Assembly (NCBI GenBank): GCA_037138755.1
Contig: JBAXHT010000004.1
Span: forward strand, 143,228-207,227
Source: Armatimonadota bacterium
Lineage (GTDB): Bacteria; Armatimonadota; Fimbriimonadia; Fimbriimonadales; Fimbriimonadaceae
DNA: 64,000 bases
Direction of reading: 5' to 3'
Below, piece after piece: positions 1-8,215 of the stretch. Below the pieces are notes generated by a model. It was not told the origin of the DNA, ran no database searches, and saw nothing but the letters and a program-made list of their open reading frames with translations. Each line of letters starts with the position of its first letter. Within the stretch, counting starts at the first letter, position 1. The position numbers and the translations under genes were made by a program.

Positions 1-326
1 CAACGGTTTGCGTGAGCAGATCCAGAAACGTTGGTGTGCCCAAGGTTGTCGACTAAGACGGTATGCGGTGCCCGCTTCAAGATCGATGGAATATCAATCT
101 CCCGACCCTCAGTGCCAGCATATTGAAAAACCAATGGTGGAATTGTCGAAAGACCTGCGCTAAAATCTTCCGAAAGCAATCGGTCTCCTTCGTTGATGAT
201 TGCAATAACGCAATCTTCGCCCCGAGCGGCACGGCGACGAGCTTCCTCAATCATCACCTTTGCTTTTCCGACGCCGGGCGCATAGCCCAAAAAGATCTTG
301 AGTTTTCCAGGAGTGTTGGCTGGCAT
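1..326 (-). CDS. KdpD-like N-terminal sensor domain protein (partial, 3' end outside window)
   Basis: Only the first 108 residues lie in the window; the gene continues past base 1. They match the cytoplasmic N-terminal domain of KdpD-type osmosensitive sensor kinases, with a P-loop-like stretch GYAPGVGKA at residues 14-22 followed by the MIEEARRRAARG helix. KdpD normally has GKT there; this protein has GKA, so nucleotide binding may differ. The ATG lies 3 bases after the stop of the response regulator gene, so both are probably one operon with the regulator first. Whether a histidine-kinase module follows cannot be seen; a short stand-alone KdpD/Usp protein is the alternative. Confidence 0.75.
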   Translation of the reverse strand, partial: MPANTPGKLKIFLGYAPGVGKAKVMIEEARRRAARGEDCVIAIINEGDRLLSEDFSAGLSTIPPLVFQYAGTEGREIDIPSILKRAPHTVLVDNLGHTNVSGSAHANR

Positions 327-329
327 ACG

Positions 330-1085
330 TTAGTCCGCAAGTGAGACCGTCATCATGCGGTCAATCCATTCAGTATGGCGTTTCAGAAGGGGATCGATCA
401 TTAAGGTCGCCGACGAAGGGATCGACTTTTCCTCACGCAGGTGAGTTTCAAGCTCATACTCGCAAAGCGCCTGGAAGAACCTTTTTCCACAAGGAACATC
501 ATCAGAGTCGATGTACGCCTTGATGAGCTCCTGAACCACTGCGGGGAGAATCACCTTGACGTATCGGGGCGAATCATCGTTTTGACGCATGACTTCAAAC
601 GTACAAGTCAAGTCACCGTAGATATCATCTACAGCTTCTTCGTTCAATTCAAAGTTGAATCCGCCGACGTTTCGACGAGAGAACTCGCGCGAAACCGTGG
701 TGATCGGAGTATGTTTACCGTCCCGCTCAATTGCTGCTCGAACCGCATCGCGTAGTGCCTCAGGTGCAAATGGCTTGCGAAGAAAATCCGTCGCGCCTCG
801 GTTCATGGCTTCAAGGGCTGTATCGCAGCCACCAAATCCGGAAACGATAATCACTTTTGCCGAAGGGTCTCGGCGAATGATTTCCTCCTCAACCTCAATC
901 CCGGTCATGTCCGGCATGCGGTAATCCGAAACAACCACATCGTAGTTGGCGCCATTGCCATAAGCAGCTAGTCCATCACTACCGTTTTTAGCGGTTGTGA
1001 CGTTAAATCCAGAGTTAGAAAGAACCAACTCCATCATTTTCAAAATGCAAGATTCGTCGTCGATGACGAGAACGTTTGAACTCAA
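330..1085 (-). CDS. Response regulator with an unfamiliar C-terminal domain
   Basis: Residues 1-125 form a receiver domain: acidic pair D9-D10, phosphoacceptor D54 in VVSDYRMPDMTG, switch residue S82 and K104 in RKPF. The remaining 125 residues are not a winged helix, HTH, GGDEF or AAA output that I recognise; they are mixed and acidic with several Cys. The start is TTG with a full GGAGG Shine-Dalgarno five bases before it, one of the few classical ribosome sites here. It is followed after 3 bases by the KdpD-like gene, suggesting a two-component pair. Output could be protein-protein contact rather than DNA binding. Confidence 0.85.
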   Translation of the reverse strand: MSSNVLVIDDESCILKMMELVLSNSGFNVTTAKNGSDGLAAYGNGANYDVVVSDYRMPDMTGIEVEEEIIRRDPSAKVIIVSGFGGCDTALEAMNRGATDFLRKPFAPEALRDAVRAAIERDGKHTPITTVSREFSRRNVGGFNFELNEEAVDDIYGDLTCTFEVMRQNDDSPRYVKVILPAVVQELIKAYIDSDDVPCGKRFFQALCEYELETHLREEKSIPSSATLMIDPLLKRHTEWIDRMMTVSLAD

Positions 1086-1247
1086 ATATCCTCCGTGCTT
1101 GCGCCCGCCTTTCTACATACGTTTGAAAAGCCGAAACAGATGTGCACTTCCAAAGATTGATTATGGTTCGTCAGCTGGGAAGAAGGAACAACGAAAAACA
1201 AGATTCTGTAGATTCTATTGATGACACAAGGTTTTTCCGCGAGCGTA

Positions 1248-1253
1248 TAAACT
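1248..1253 (+). promoter_or_regulatory. -10 box TAAACT, six bases before a GTG start
   Basis: TAAACT is followed by six bases and then the GTG at 1260, so the expected transcription start falls on the start codon (leaderless). It supports the GTG start; no convincing -35 is visible. Confidence 0.5.
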
Positions 1254-1259
1254 AGGGAA

Positions 1260-1940
1260 GTGAAGACACTCAAAGTGATCGGGATCGGAATCGCGGGAGT
1301 TTTTGGATACTTCACGTACAACGTTGTCGCTTTGGCAAACACGCGCGGAAAGGTTGATCCAAGCCTGGATTTCTCCAAGCCTCGCCACCCTGTGACGCCG
1401 GAGATGGCGGCAGAGGTCAAAAACCTCAACCTAAAAACCGCGAAGCTGTTCAAACTTCCGAACACCCGAGGTGTCGTCACGGCAATCGGCGGAGCGGGCC
1501 CCAAGCCGCAGTTCGTTTACGCAATCAAAAAAGGTTGCCCCTGCTCGTTTGATGCCGAGCCACTGATGCAGGCACTCTACAAGCACTTTGATCGCCAAAT
1601 CGAGTTCATCGGAGTCACCGATGCCGAGCAAAAGGACGCCCTAAAGTGGGAAAGCGATCTACGTGTCCCGTACTCCGTCGTGAGTAACCCGAAGCTCGAA
1701 GTGATGCAGGAGTACCAGTTCCCGGCTTCGGTCTACTGCAGCCTCATCGACACCAGAGGCGTCATCGTCAAGAGGTGGGCCGGTTACAGTCGTTCCTATC
1801 TCGCCGAAATGAACGTCGAAATGGCAAAGCTCCTGAAGCAGGCGCCAAAACCCTTTGACTCTAAGTACGCGCCCGAGGCGAACACCAGTGGCTGTAGTTT
1901 CGAGGGGTACAAGCCAGAATTTACTTCGCCAGAAGGCTAA
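1260..1940 (+). CDS. Membrane-anchored thioredoxin-fold protein with a CxC motif
   Basis: 226 residues. A hydrophobic N-terminus (residues 4-24) is likely an anchor or signal. Residues 70-200 look like a redoxin/AhpC-TSA thioredoxin fold: a beta strand, then KKGCPCSFDAEPLMQAL with Cys in CxC spacing where TlpA or peroxiredoxins have their active-site Cys, and a late cis-Pro region (EYQFPASVYCSLID). A role in periplasmic thiol chemistry or thiol-dependent reduction is inferred. The GTG start is chosen because a -10 box lies six bases upstream. It stands alone, divergent from the response regulator. No lipobox is seen. Confidence 0.6.
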   Translation: MKTLKVIGIGIAGVFGYFTYNVVALANTRGKVDPSLDFSKPRHPVTPEMAAEVKNLNLKTAKLFKLPNTRGVVTAIGGAGPKPQFVYAIKKGCPCSFDAEPLMQALYKHFDRQIEFIGVTDAEQKDALKWESDLRVPYSVVSNPKLEVMQEYQFPASVYCSLIDTRGVIVKRWAGYSRSYLAEMNVEMAKLLKQAPKPFDSKYAPEANTSGCSFEGYKPEFTSPEG

Positions 1941-1993
1941 TTGTGGATAACTATTTCTTGCGTCCTTAACATCAATGGCGCACAATGGACATC

Positions 1994-2320
1994 ATGGGAG
2001 TGAAGCTAACCGATCCATACGAGTTCCGAAACGAGTTCATCTCGATCCGATTCCAAAACGGACTTCCTCCGGAAGTCGGAATCAACGGAGTCCGAGCCGA
2101 AGACGTGATCGACGTTCTCATCGCAAAGCTCACCCACTACCAGCAAGGGAATCTGGCGTGCAAAGAGAATGATCAAGCTCTAGAGTCGCTAACCGTCGCC
2201 CGCGACGCGCTCGTTCGAAGGCGACAAAGAAGGCAAATGCAAGGTGTTTATCACACACTTGCCCCCCACGCAGATCGCACGGAAGACCTCCACGAAGAGT
2301 TTTCTGCAACTGGAGCCTGA
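1994..2320 (+). CDS. Acb2/Tad1-like helical-hairpin protein (putative cyclic-nucleotide sponge)
   Basis: 108 residues from the ATG at 1994 (111 if the ATG at 1985 is used; residue numbers here follow the longer form). The core runs NG-x5-D-V-I, then YQQG-x2-AC-x-EN-x2-AL, then R-x3-R before QGV. This is the signature of small phage proteins of the Acb2/Tad1 hairpin family, which bind and sequester cyclic immune signals. Residues I recall as ligand contacts in Tad1 (an aromatic, Asn ten residues on, then Arg at +17 and +21) are present as Y52, N62, R79 and R83. No phage, CBASS or Thoeris gene is near. CACAAT seven bases before 1994 favours that start. Family assignment is from motif memory, function is inference. 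Confidence 0.55.
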   Translation: MGVKLTDPYEFRNEFISIRFQNGLPPEVGINGVRAEDVIDVLIAKLTHYQQGNLACKENDQALESLTVARDALVRRRQRRQMQGVYHTLAPHADRTEDLHEEFSATGA

Positions 2321-2354
2321 CCCCGACGACTAGAATTACTGGTACAGTTCGGGT

Positions 2355-2360
2355 TAAACT
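2355..2360 (+). promoter_or_regulatory. -10 box TAAACT, six bases before ATG
   Basis: The same hexamer and spacing as at 1248, here ahead of the M61 peptidase ATG at 2367, implying a leaderless transcript. Confidence 0.5.
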
Positions 2361-2366
2361 CGCGCC

Positions 2367-4139
2367 ATGCGAGCAATCTTCTTCACGGCACTTTCTCTCG
2401 TTGCCGCCACCAGCCTTGCCGAACTGAAGTACACCGTGTATCCGGGTTCGGCGGAGAACAAGCTCAAAGTCGAACTTGAAGTCGTCTCCCAAGGCGACAA
2501 GGTTTTTTTCCAAATCCCGAACTGGGCGCCGGGCTCATATCGATATGACGACGTGTGGAAAAGGGTGAGCGACGTAAAGGCAGAAGGCGGAGTGACCGTC
2601 AAGACCGAAGGCATAAACCCGCTGATCACAACATGGAGCATCCCGGCGACGAAAGGGAAGTCAGTGACGATCAGCTACGAAATCCCCGTCCAGTACGCCA
2701 ACAGCACTGGGCACTTCTCTGGTCCTTCGTTCTACATGTACCCAGTCGGCCGGACCCAAGAGCCCTGCCAGGTGGAATTCAAGTTCGCAGCCGGGACTCC
2801 AATCATCACCGGAATGAATCCGGTGAGAGGTAATCAGGCTCTCTACAAAGTCCCAACGTACGATGTCCTGGCCGACAACCCAGTTACTTGGGGCGACTAC
2901 ACGCTGGATACTTACAAGTCATTCGGCAAGACCCACTACATTGCGTATCGCGGAGTCCCGAAGAAGGATGTCGATCGCGCCTACGTCATCAAAGCATGTA
3001 AGTTCGTGACAGACATGGAAGCCGACTTCTTTGGCAAGGCAGTCCCGTACGATCGATACGTGTGGCACTTCAGCGTCAACGACGCTCCAGATGGTGCGGG
3101 TGGCCTTGAGCACCTTTCCAGTACTGAAATCAGCCTTGCTAGTGGAGTTGGACCAGGCGCGGTAAGTGTTCTCTCTCACGAATTCTTTCATTTGTGGAAT
3201 GTAAAGCGCATCCGTTCAAAGATTCTGGGCCCCTTTGACTACACCACCCAACCCCAAACTGGAGCCCTATGGTGGCTTGAAGGTGTCACCGACTACTACG
3301 CCCACACGCTCCTGGGTCGGTACGGATGGTATGGCAAGAATGAGCGACACCCTGACCCAATTGCTAAGTTGTACGCCGACGCTGTTCAAAACCTGAGCGC
3401 CGTCCGGGCGAGGCCGGCACGACTTGATGTCTCGCCATACGAATCAAGCTATCGCGTCCGTGACGCCTCGAACGGGCGTGGAAATAGCCAAGGCTACCAA
3501 GTCAGCTATTACGATACTGGATGGCTTGTGGGCATGGTTCTTGACATCGAAATGCTCGATCAAACCAACGGAAAACGAAGCCTCGACGATGTCGAACTTG
3601 CCCTTTGGGACCAGTGCCGAGACGACAAACCTGGCTTCGAGGAAGGAGACATCCGTCGCCACCTAGTAAGGTTCGGTGGCTACCTCATGGGCACATTCTA
3701 CGACGATGTCGTCATGAAGCCGGGTGAGCTCCCTGTTGAACAACAGCTCGCCAAGATCGGCAAGGAACTGATGACCGTCGATGAGAAGTTCGGCTCAATT
3801 CCATTCTCGCTGCGCGTCAGTTTGGAAGACAAAGCACCGCGAGTCTCTCTCTCAGAGGACGCAGGAATTCCCCAGGGTTCCATCGTGACAAAGATCAACG
3901 GAACCGACGTCACGGGTGATAACGCACGGGCCCAAACTGGCCTGTACAGATCGCTTCAACGCACCGTTAAAGCGGGCGATATCCTCAAGGTAACCCTCAA
4001 AGAAGGTGAAAAAACTCGAGAAATCAACGTCAAGGTTTCGGAAGGTACGCGAAAGGTCCAAAGGATCGTCTCCGTCAAAAACCCAACGGAGCGCCAACTG
4101 GCACTCCGCAAGGTGTTCGAATCCAAGAAGCGACGTTAG
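2367..4139 (+). CDS. M61-family metallopeptidase (glycyl aminopeptidase type) with PDZ domain
   Basis: 590 residues with a signal peptide (1-18, ending SLA). An N-terminal beta domain (20-180) precedes the catalytic domain: HEFFH at 271-275 binds zinc with E305 in WWLEGVTDYY, and WNVKR follows directly, the family hallmark. A PDZ-like domain occupies about 480-560 (SLEDK to VTLKEGEKT). Known M61 enzymes remove N-terminal Gly or Ala or act as periplasmic endopeptidases; export suggests peptide degradation outside the cytoplasm. Single-gene unit, convergent with the next gene and overlapping it by 4 bases. Length is normal for the family. Confidence 0.88.
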   Translation: MRAIFFTALSLVAATSLAELKYTVYPGSAENKLKVELEVVSQGDKVFFQIPNWAPGSYRYDDVWKRVSDVKAEGGVTVKTEGINPLITTWSIPATKGKSVTISYEIPVQYANSTGHFSGPSFYMYPVGRTQEPCQVEFKFAAGTPIITGMNPVRGNQALYKVPTYDVLADNPVTWGDYTLDTYKSFGKTHYIAYRGVPKKDVDRAYVIKACKFVTDMEADFFGKAVPYDRYVWHFSVNDAPDGAGGLEHLSSTEISLASGVGPGAVSVLSHEFFHLWNVKRIRSKILGPFDYTTQPQTGALWWLEGVTDYYAHTLLGRYGWYGKNERHPDPIAKLYADAVQNLSAVRARPARLDVSPYESSYRVRDASNGRGNSQGYQVSYYDTGWLVGMVLDIEMLDQTNGKRSLDDVELALWDQCRDDKPGFEEGDIRRHLVRFGGYLMGTFYDDVVMKPGELPVEQQLAKIGKELMTVDEKFGSIPFSLRVSLEDKAPRVSLSEDAGIPQGSIVTKINGTDVTGDNARAQTGLYRSLQRTVKAGDILKVTLKEGEKTREINVKVSEGTRKVQRIVSVKNPTERQLALRKVFESKKRR

Positions 4140-4891
4140 AGCAACATCGCGCGGGCGGCATCTGTTCCAAGCCGCTCGCGCCACTTATCCAGCAGGTGAG
4201 TGTTTGTCACTCGTCCAGTAGACTCGTCGTAGGTGCGAATAAACGAAAGCAATTTCGATCCGTCCGCACTCAACACAAACGGTGGAACCGCGTTACCTTC
4301 ACCAATTAAGTATCCGGAAATTGGGTCCCGGACCAGCTTTGTGATCGACTCAGTCAGCAAATCGGGATTCGTTTCGTTGAACCAGCTAAGCTCGTGGTGC
4401 GAGCGCATCCCACTCACGCTGTCCCAAGTCCACACAAAGTAGCGATCCCCAACCATGTAGTGAGCGCAGATGTGCTGAGGCAGGCCCGGAACCATGGCTC
4501 GCAGCTCTGCCCGCTGGACGAACGGGAAGAATGTTGAGTTATCGAGTGCTCGGCAAGCTACCGGCGCCGAGAGCCCCTCAATTTCTCTCAGTGAGATCAC
4601 CCGAAGCGTTGGGACCACGTCCTTGACGTTGCTAAGAACCACGTTTGAGTCATCAACCAAAACGGGGTTTGAGTAGCGTTCAATAATGACCAACGCGGCA
4701 TGATCGCGATTGCGCGAGATCACCGTTTCCGGAACCGGAACTTGGTCGACGGTCTGAAATTGGAACCCCTTTGGCGACTTCCAATCCTTCGAACCCCAAG
4801 GTGAAAACCGGGGGGTCTTTGCTAACAGCGATACAAGCCGAGTTTCCTGACTTTTCGGGAGCCCAGTTGAACTCAAAACAGCAGAATGCAT
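4136..4891 (-). CDS. Hypothetical protein
   Basis: 251 residues, no family recognised. The protein is beta-rich and hydrophilic, without signal peptide or membrane segment, and phrases such as FVLSADGSKLLSFIRTYDESTGRV and YFVWTWDSVSG have the rhythm of beta-propeller blades reporting stored values; that is only an impression. Two in-frame ATGs exist (4897 and 4891). TAAGAT at 4898-4903 lies exactly six bases before the second and touches the first, so 4891 is preferred as a leaderless start. The 3' end overlaps the M61 gene by 4 bases tail to tail. Confidence 0.7.
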   Translation of the reverse strand: MHSAVLSSTGLPKSQETRLVSLLAKTPRFSPWGSKDWKSPKGFQFQTVDQVPVPETVISRNRDHAALVIIERYSNPVLVDDSNVVLSNVKDVVPTLRVISLREIEGLSAPVACRALDNSTFFPFVQRAELRAMVPGLPQHICAHYMVGDRYFVWTWDSVSGMRSHHELSWFNETNPDLLTESITKLVRDPISGYLIGEGNAVPPFVLSADGSKLLSFIRTYDESTGRVTNTHLLDKWRERLGTDAARAMLL

Positions 4892-4897
4892 GAACAT

Positions 4898-4903
4898 ATC
4901 TTA
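4898..4903 (-). promoter_or_regulatory. -10 box TAAGAT, six bases before ATG
   Basis: On the minus strand TAAGAT is followed by six bases and the ATG at 4891. It overlaps no other element and decides between two candidate starts. Confidence 0.45.
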
Positions 4904-5000
4904 CGGAATGTGTGAGGTTTTCCAACCTAAAACCCTCAAACCCGGTATTAAACCCCGCACCCTTGCGGAGACCGACCATTAACTGTTAAGCTAACCCCCC

Positions 5001-5885
5001 ATGAGTCCTAAGGCGCGAGAAAACTTGACGGGCTATTTATTCATCTCGCCGTGGCTGATTGGATTCTTCGTCTTTACGCTCTGGCCATTCCTACGTTCCT
5101 TCTATCTCAGCTTCTGCAACTACAACATCGTCCAACCGCCCAAGTTCATTGGATTGGCGAACTACCAGATGATGCTGTTCAACGACGAGCTCTTTTACAA
5201 ATCGCTTTGGGTGACTCTGCGCTACGCTATCGTCGCCGTCCCGCTCACCTTGGTTGTAGGTGTTGCCCTTGCCCTTCTTCTCAACCTCAACGTCAAGGGA
5301 ATTGCCGTTTTCCGCACCATCTTCTATCTCCCCTCTATCGTGCCGACCGTGGCTATGACCTCCATTTTCATGTGGATTTTGAATCCGCAAGTAGGAATGG
5401 TCAATCGGATTCTGGCTGTATTTGGTGTTACCGGCCCAGCTTGGCTGAGCGATCCGGTATGGACACCGTGGACCCTCATTTTCATGGCGGTCTGGGCCGC
5501 TGGAGGCTCGATGGTGACCTACCTCGCAGGTCTCAAAGACATCCCGATGTACCTCTACGAAGCCGCCACCTTAGATGGAGCGAGTGCCTTCCGTAAAATG
5601 AAGATGATCACCCTTCCGATGCTCTCACCGGTGATCTTCTTCAACCTTGTTATGAGCGTCATCGGCACGTTCCAGTACTTCACCCAAGCCTTCGTCATCT
5701 CCAACGGCTCCGGCGGCCCGGAAGACTCGACGCTGTTTTACGCTCTCTACATGTTCCGCCGATGTTGGAAGTATATGGATATGGGCTACGGAAGCGCGAT
5801 GGCGTGGGTGCTGTTCGTGATTGTCATGGTATCCACCGGCCTGATCTTCCGGACTCAAAAGAGGTGGGTGCACTATGGGCGTTAA
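5001..5885 (+). CDS. Sugar ABC transporter permease (MalF/UgpA type)
   Basis: 294 residues with six predicted membrane helices, beginning with the ISPWLIGFFVFTLWPFLRS helix typical of MalF/LacF/UgpA permeases. The cytoplasmic EAA loop that docks the ATPase is present near residue 190 (EAATLDGASAFRKMKMITLP). First gene of a three-gene operon with binding protein and second permease; its end overlaps the binding-protein start by 11 bases. The ATPase is not encoded here and is probably a shared MsmK-like subunit elsewhere. TAAGCT lies eight bases before the ATG. Substrate (oligosaccharide or glycerol phosphate) cannot be told. Confidence 0.9.
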   Translation: MSPKARENLTGYLFISPWLIGFFVFTLWPFLRSFYLSFCNYNIVQPPKFIGLANYQMMLFNDELFYKSLWVTLRYAIVAVPLTLVVGVALALLLNLNVKGIAVFRTIFYLPSIVPTVAMTSIFMWILNPQVGMVNRILAVFGVTGPAWLSDPVWTPWTLIFMAVWAAGGSMVTYLAGLKDIPMYLYEAATLDGASAFRKMKMITLPMLSPVIFFNLVMSVIGTFQYFTQAFVISNGSGGPEDSTLFYALYMFRRCWKYMDMGYGSAMAWVLFVIVMVSTGLIFRTQKRWVHYGR

Positions 5886-7257
5886 TCATTGGGGACCTAG
5901 AAATGCCAAGTTCTGGCTCCACAAAGTGAAACCGCTGGTAGCTGTTGCGCTCATAGCCATACTCGGATTCCCACTGCTCACCGCTAGCATGCCTGGAACA
6001 AACTATAAGAATCGTGAGAAGATAAAGTTCTGGCACCGCTGGGGTGGCGAATGGGAAAAAGTTGTTTACAAAATTGCGAAGGAATTCAACGAATCCCAGA
6101 CCCAATATGAAGTCGTCCCGATGTTCGTCACGGGTGCCGGTTCTGAAACCAAGTTCATCCTCAGCGCAACCGGCGGAGACCCCTGCGATGTCATGTCGAT
6201 CTGGAACGGCGGCCTTGCTCCCCTCGCCGCCGCAGACCTCCTCACACCCCTAGAAACTCTAATGACTCCGGAGGAGCTGACCTATTTCCAAACCAAAACC
6301 TATCCGGCGGTGCGCCAAAGCGGTCAGTTTAGGGGCAAAACGTACGGGATCACAATTGGGGCCGACCTCTTTGGCTACTACGTCAACGCCGACCACCTCC
6401 GCGAAGTGGGAATCGACCCGGACAAGCCTCCCAAAACCTTTTCCGAGCTCGTCGCTATGGGCAAGAAGCTCGAAAAGAAGGATGCCAACGGCGGCCTTCA
6501 AAGGATGGGCCTAAACGTCGCCTCGCTCCAAACCCACTCCTACGCCTTCGGTTCAGGATTTTGGGACGACAAAGCCAAGCAGCTCCGCCTTAACACCCCC
6601 GACATGGTTGCCGCCCTCACTGCCATGGCGGACCAGCGCAAACTTGTTGGATTTCAAAACGCCCAGCGATTCTGGGCAAGCCAAAACACGGGCTCGAGTA
6701 CCGGAGCATGGCCGTTCATTGACGGCGCCGTCAGCATCACCTACGACGGCCAATGGCGCGTCGAAGAAATTCGCAAGTACAAACCCGACATGGACTACCG
6801 AGTCTGGCCCGTCCCACCACCCGAAGGCGGCAACCCCCTCCCGGGCAGCATCGGCGGTAACTTCATGATCATCCCCGCCGCCGCCAAAAACAAGAAGGGA
6901 GCCTTCGAGTGGCTCAAATTCTGGAGCGGGCTAACCAACCCCAACCGCGCCGCCAAGTTCGAAAACTGGGGTGGCTGGATCCCGCTCAGTCCCGACGTCG
7001 CCCACTCTCCGACCTACGAGGCCTACGTCAAAGCCAACCCTCGTTTCCAAACCTTCATCGACATCCTCGACGGCCCGAACGTTCACGCCTACCCGCCAGT
7101 CTCCTACCTCGGCTTCCTCCTAGACCAGCTCCAACGTGCCGAAGACGCTGCCCTTCGAGGCTCAAAAACTCCAAAAGTTGCCCTCGACGAACTAAAACAG
7201 AACGTCGACAAAGAACTCAAACGACGCAAGGAGATGGGTTTCGATGACTCGCTTTAA
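5875..7257 (+). CDS. Sugar ABC transporter substrate-binding protein
   Basis: 460 residues of the family-1 extracellular solute-binding type (MalE/UgpB). A basic start and hydrophobic stretch (about 20-37, VAVALIAILGFPLLTASM) form a signal or uncleaved anchor; there is no lipobox Cys. The mature part opens with KIKFWHRWGGEWEKVVYKIAKEF, the usual fold start, and has GGDPCDVMSIWNGG and GNFMIIPAAAKNKKGAFEWLKF as ligand-cleft and hinge signatures. It overlaps both permease genes (11 and 14 bases), so all three are probably translationally coupled. The lack of a lipid anchor is slightly unusual for this family. Confidence 0.88.
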   Translation: MGVNHWGPRNAKFWLHKVKPLVAVALIAILGFPLLTASMPGTNYKNREKIKFWHRWGGEWEKVVYKIAKEFNESQTQYEVVPMFVTGAGSETKFILSATGGDPCDVMSIWNGGLAPLAAADLLTPLETLMTPEELTYFQTKTYPAVRQSGQFRGKTYGITIGADLFGYYVNADHLREVGIDPDKPPKTFSELVAMGKKLEKKDANGGLQRMGLNVASLQTHSYAFGSGFWDDKAKQLRLNTPDMVAALTAMADQRKLVGFQNAQRFWASQNTGSSTGAWPFIDGAVSITYDGQWRVEEIRKYKPDMDYRVWPVPPPEGGNPLPGSIGGNFMIIPAAAKNKKGAFEWLKFWSGLTNPNRAAKFENWGGWIPLSPDVAHSPTYEAYVKANPRFQTFIDILDGPNVHAYPPVSYLGFLLDQLQRAEDAALRGSKTPKVALDELKQNVDKELKRRKEMGFDDSL

Positions 7258-8092
7258 CAAAATCCTCGCCTATATCGCACTGGCCTGCCTCAGCATTCCG
7301 CCAATGCTCCCGCTCGTCTGGATGATCTCGACGTCCCTCAAAACCAACGAGCAGATCTACACCAAAGGCGAGGGGACCACCACCCAAGGCTTCTCATTTG
7401 CGAGCCTGATTCCGCACCCCGTCGCCTGGAACAACTACCCTGACTCCCTCGAGACCATCCCCTTCATGGTCTACCTCCGAAACACGGTTTTCCTCTGCGT
7501 CTGCATCGTCGTCGCCGCCGTCATCAGCTCCTCAATCGTCGCCTACGGCTTCGCCAGAATCAACTTCAAAGGCTCCAAAATGTGGTTCGGAATCATGCTT
7601 GCCACCATGGCCCTGCCCGGCCAGGTGACGATGATTCCCAACTTCGCCCTCTTCCGCACCCTCGGCTGGTACGGCACATACCTCCCGCTCATCGTCCCCG
7701 CGATGTGCGCAACCCCCTTCTTCGTCTTCCTCCTCAGCCAGTTCTTCAAAACCCTCCCCGAAGAAATGGCCGAATCCGCCAAAGTCGACGGCGCCAATGA
7801 CTGGGTCATCTTCTGTCGCCTCATCATCCCCCTTAGCAAACCCGCTCTCGCTACCTGCGCCCTCTTCGCCTTCCTCGGAACCTGGAACGACTTCCTCGGA
7901 CCCCTGCTCTACATCAGCGACGCCAGCAAATACACCCTCGCCTACGGCCTCCAACAGTTCGTGAACAACCCCTACGTAAACTGGATGCAACTCATGGCCG
8001 CCAGCACCCTCTTCACCCTCCCCATCATCATCCTCTTCTTCTTCGCCCAGAAAACCTTTATTCAAGGAATATCGACGACCGGCGGGAAGTAG
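7244..8092 (+). CDS. Sugar ABC transporter permease (MalG/UgpE type)
   Basis: 282 residues, six membrane helices, with the EAA-like loop EMAESAKVDGANDWVIFCRLIIP near residue 185 and the MalG-type ending FIQGISTTGGK. It partners the upstream MalF-type permease in the membrane channel. The gene is strikingly C-rich in the coding strand (third positions mostly C), unlike the upstream permease, and this bias continues through the next three genes. It ends the transporter operon. Confidence 0.9.
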   Translation: MTRFNKILAYIALACLSIPPMLPLVWMISTSLKTNEQIYTKGEGTTTQGFSFASLIPHPVAWNNYPDSLETIPFMVYLRNTVFLCVCIVVAAVISSSIVAYGFARINFKGSKMWFGIMLATMALPGQVTMIPNFALFRTLGWYGTYLPLIVPAMCATPFFVFLLSQFFKTLPEEMAESAKVDGANDWVIFCRLIIPLSKPALATCALFAFLGTWNDFLGPLLYISDASKYTLAYGLQQFVNNPYVNWMQLMAASTLFTLPIIILFFFAQKTFIQGISTTGGK

Positions 8093-8100
8093 GAACAAGA

Positions 8101-8174
8101 AACTCCCCGCTCGTCGGAGAGTCGGTGAGCGTTAGCGTACCGATGGGGCTGTCGTGATGGTCGACCAGCCAAAA
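8101..8174 (+). repeat. Intergenic repeat element, copy 1
   Basis: Begins AACTCCCC and contains a block (about 8116-8174) closely matching the spacer before the glycosylase gene: AGCGTTAGCGTACC, then GATGGGGCTGTCGT, then TCGACCAGCCAAAA. The partner lies at 8717-8833. Function unknown; it could be an RNA structure or a mobile repeat. Confidence 0.5.
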
Positions 8175-8215
8175 GGGAACTCCAAACCCCCGTCCACCCG
8201 TAAACTCCCCAAGAA

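Noticed and set aside
1082..1504. 140-codon minus-strand frame
   Set aside because: Lies across a promoter region and antisense to the thioredoxin-fold gene; the response regulator starts at 1085 with a clear Shine-Dalgarno.
1994..2320. Prophage origin for the Acb2/Tad1-like gene
   Set aside because: No integrase, structural, lysis or replication phage gene is visible on either side; neighbours are typical chromosomal genes.
7532..8098. 188-codon minus-strand frame rich in Glu and Gly
   Set aside because: Mirror of the C-rich third positions of the MalG-type permease; low complexity and no start signal.
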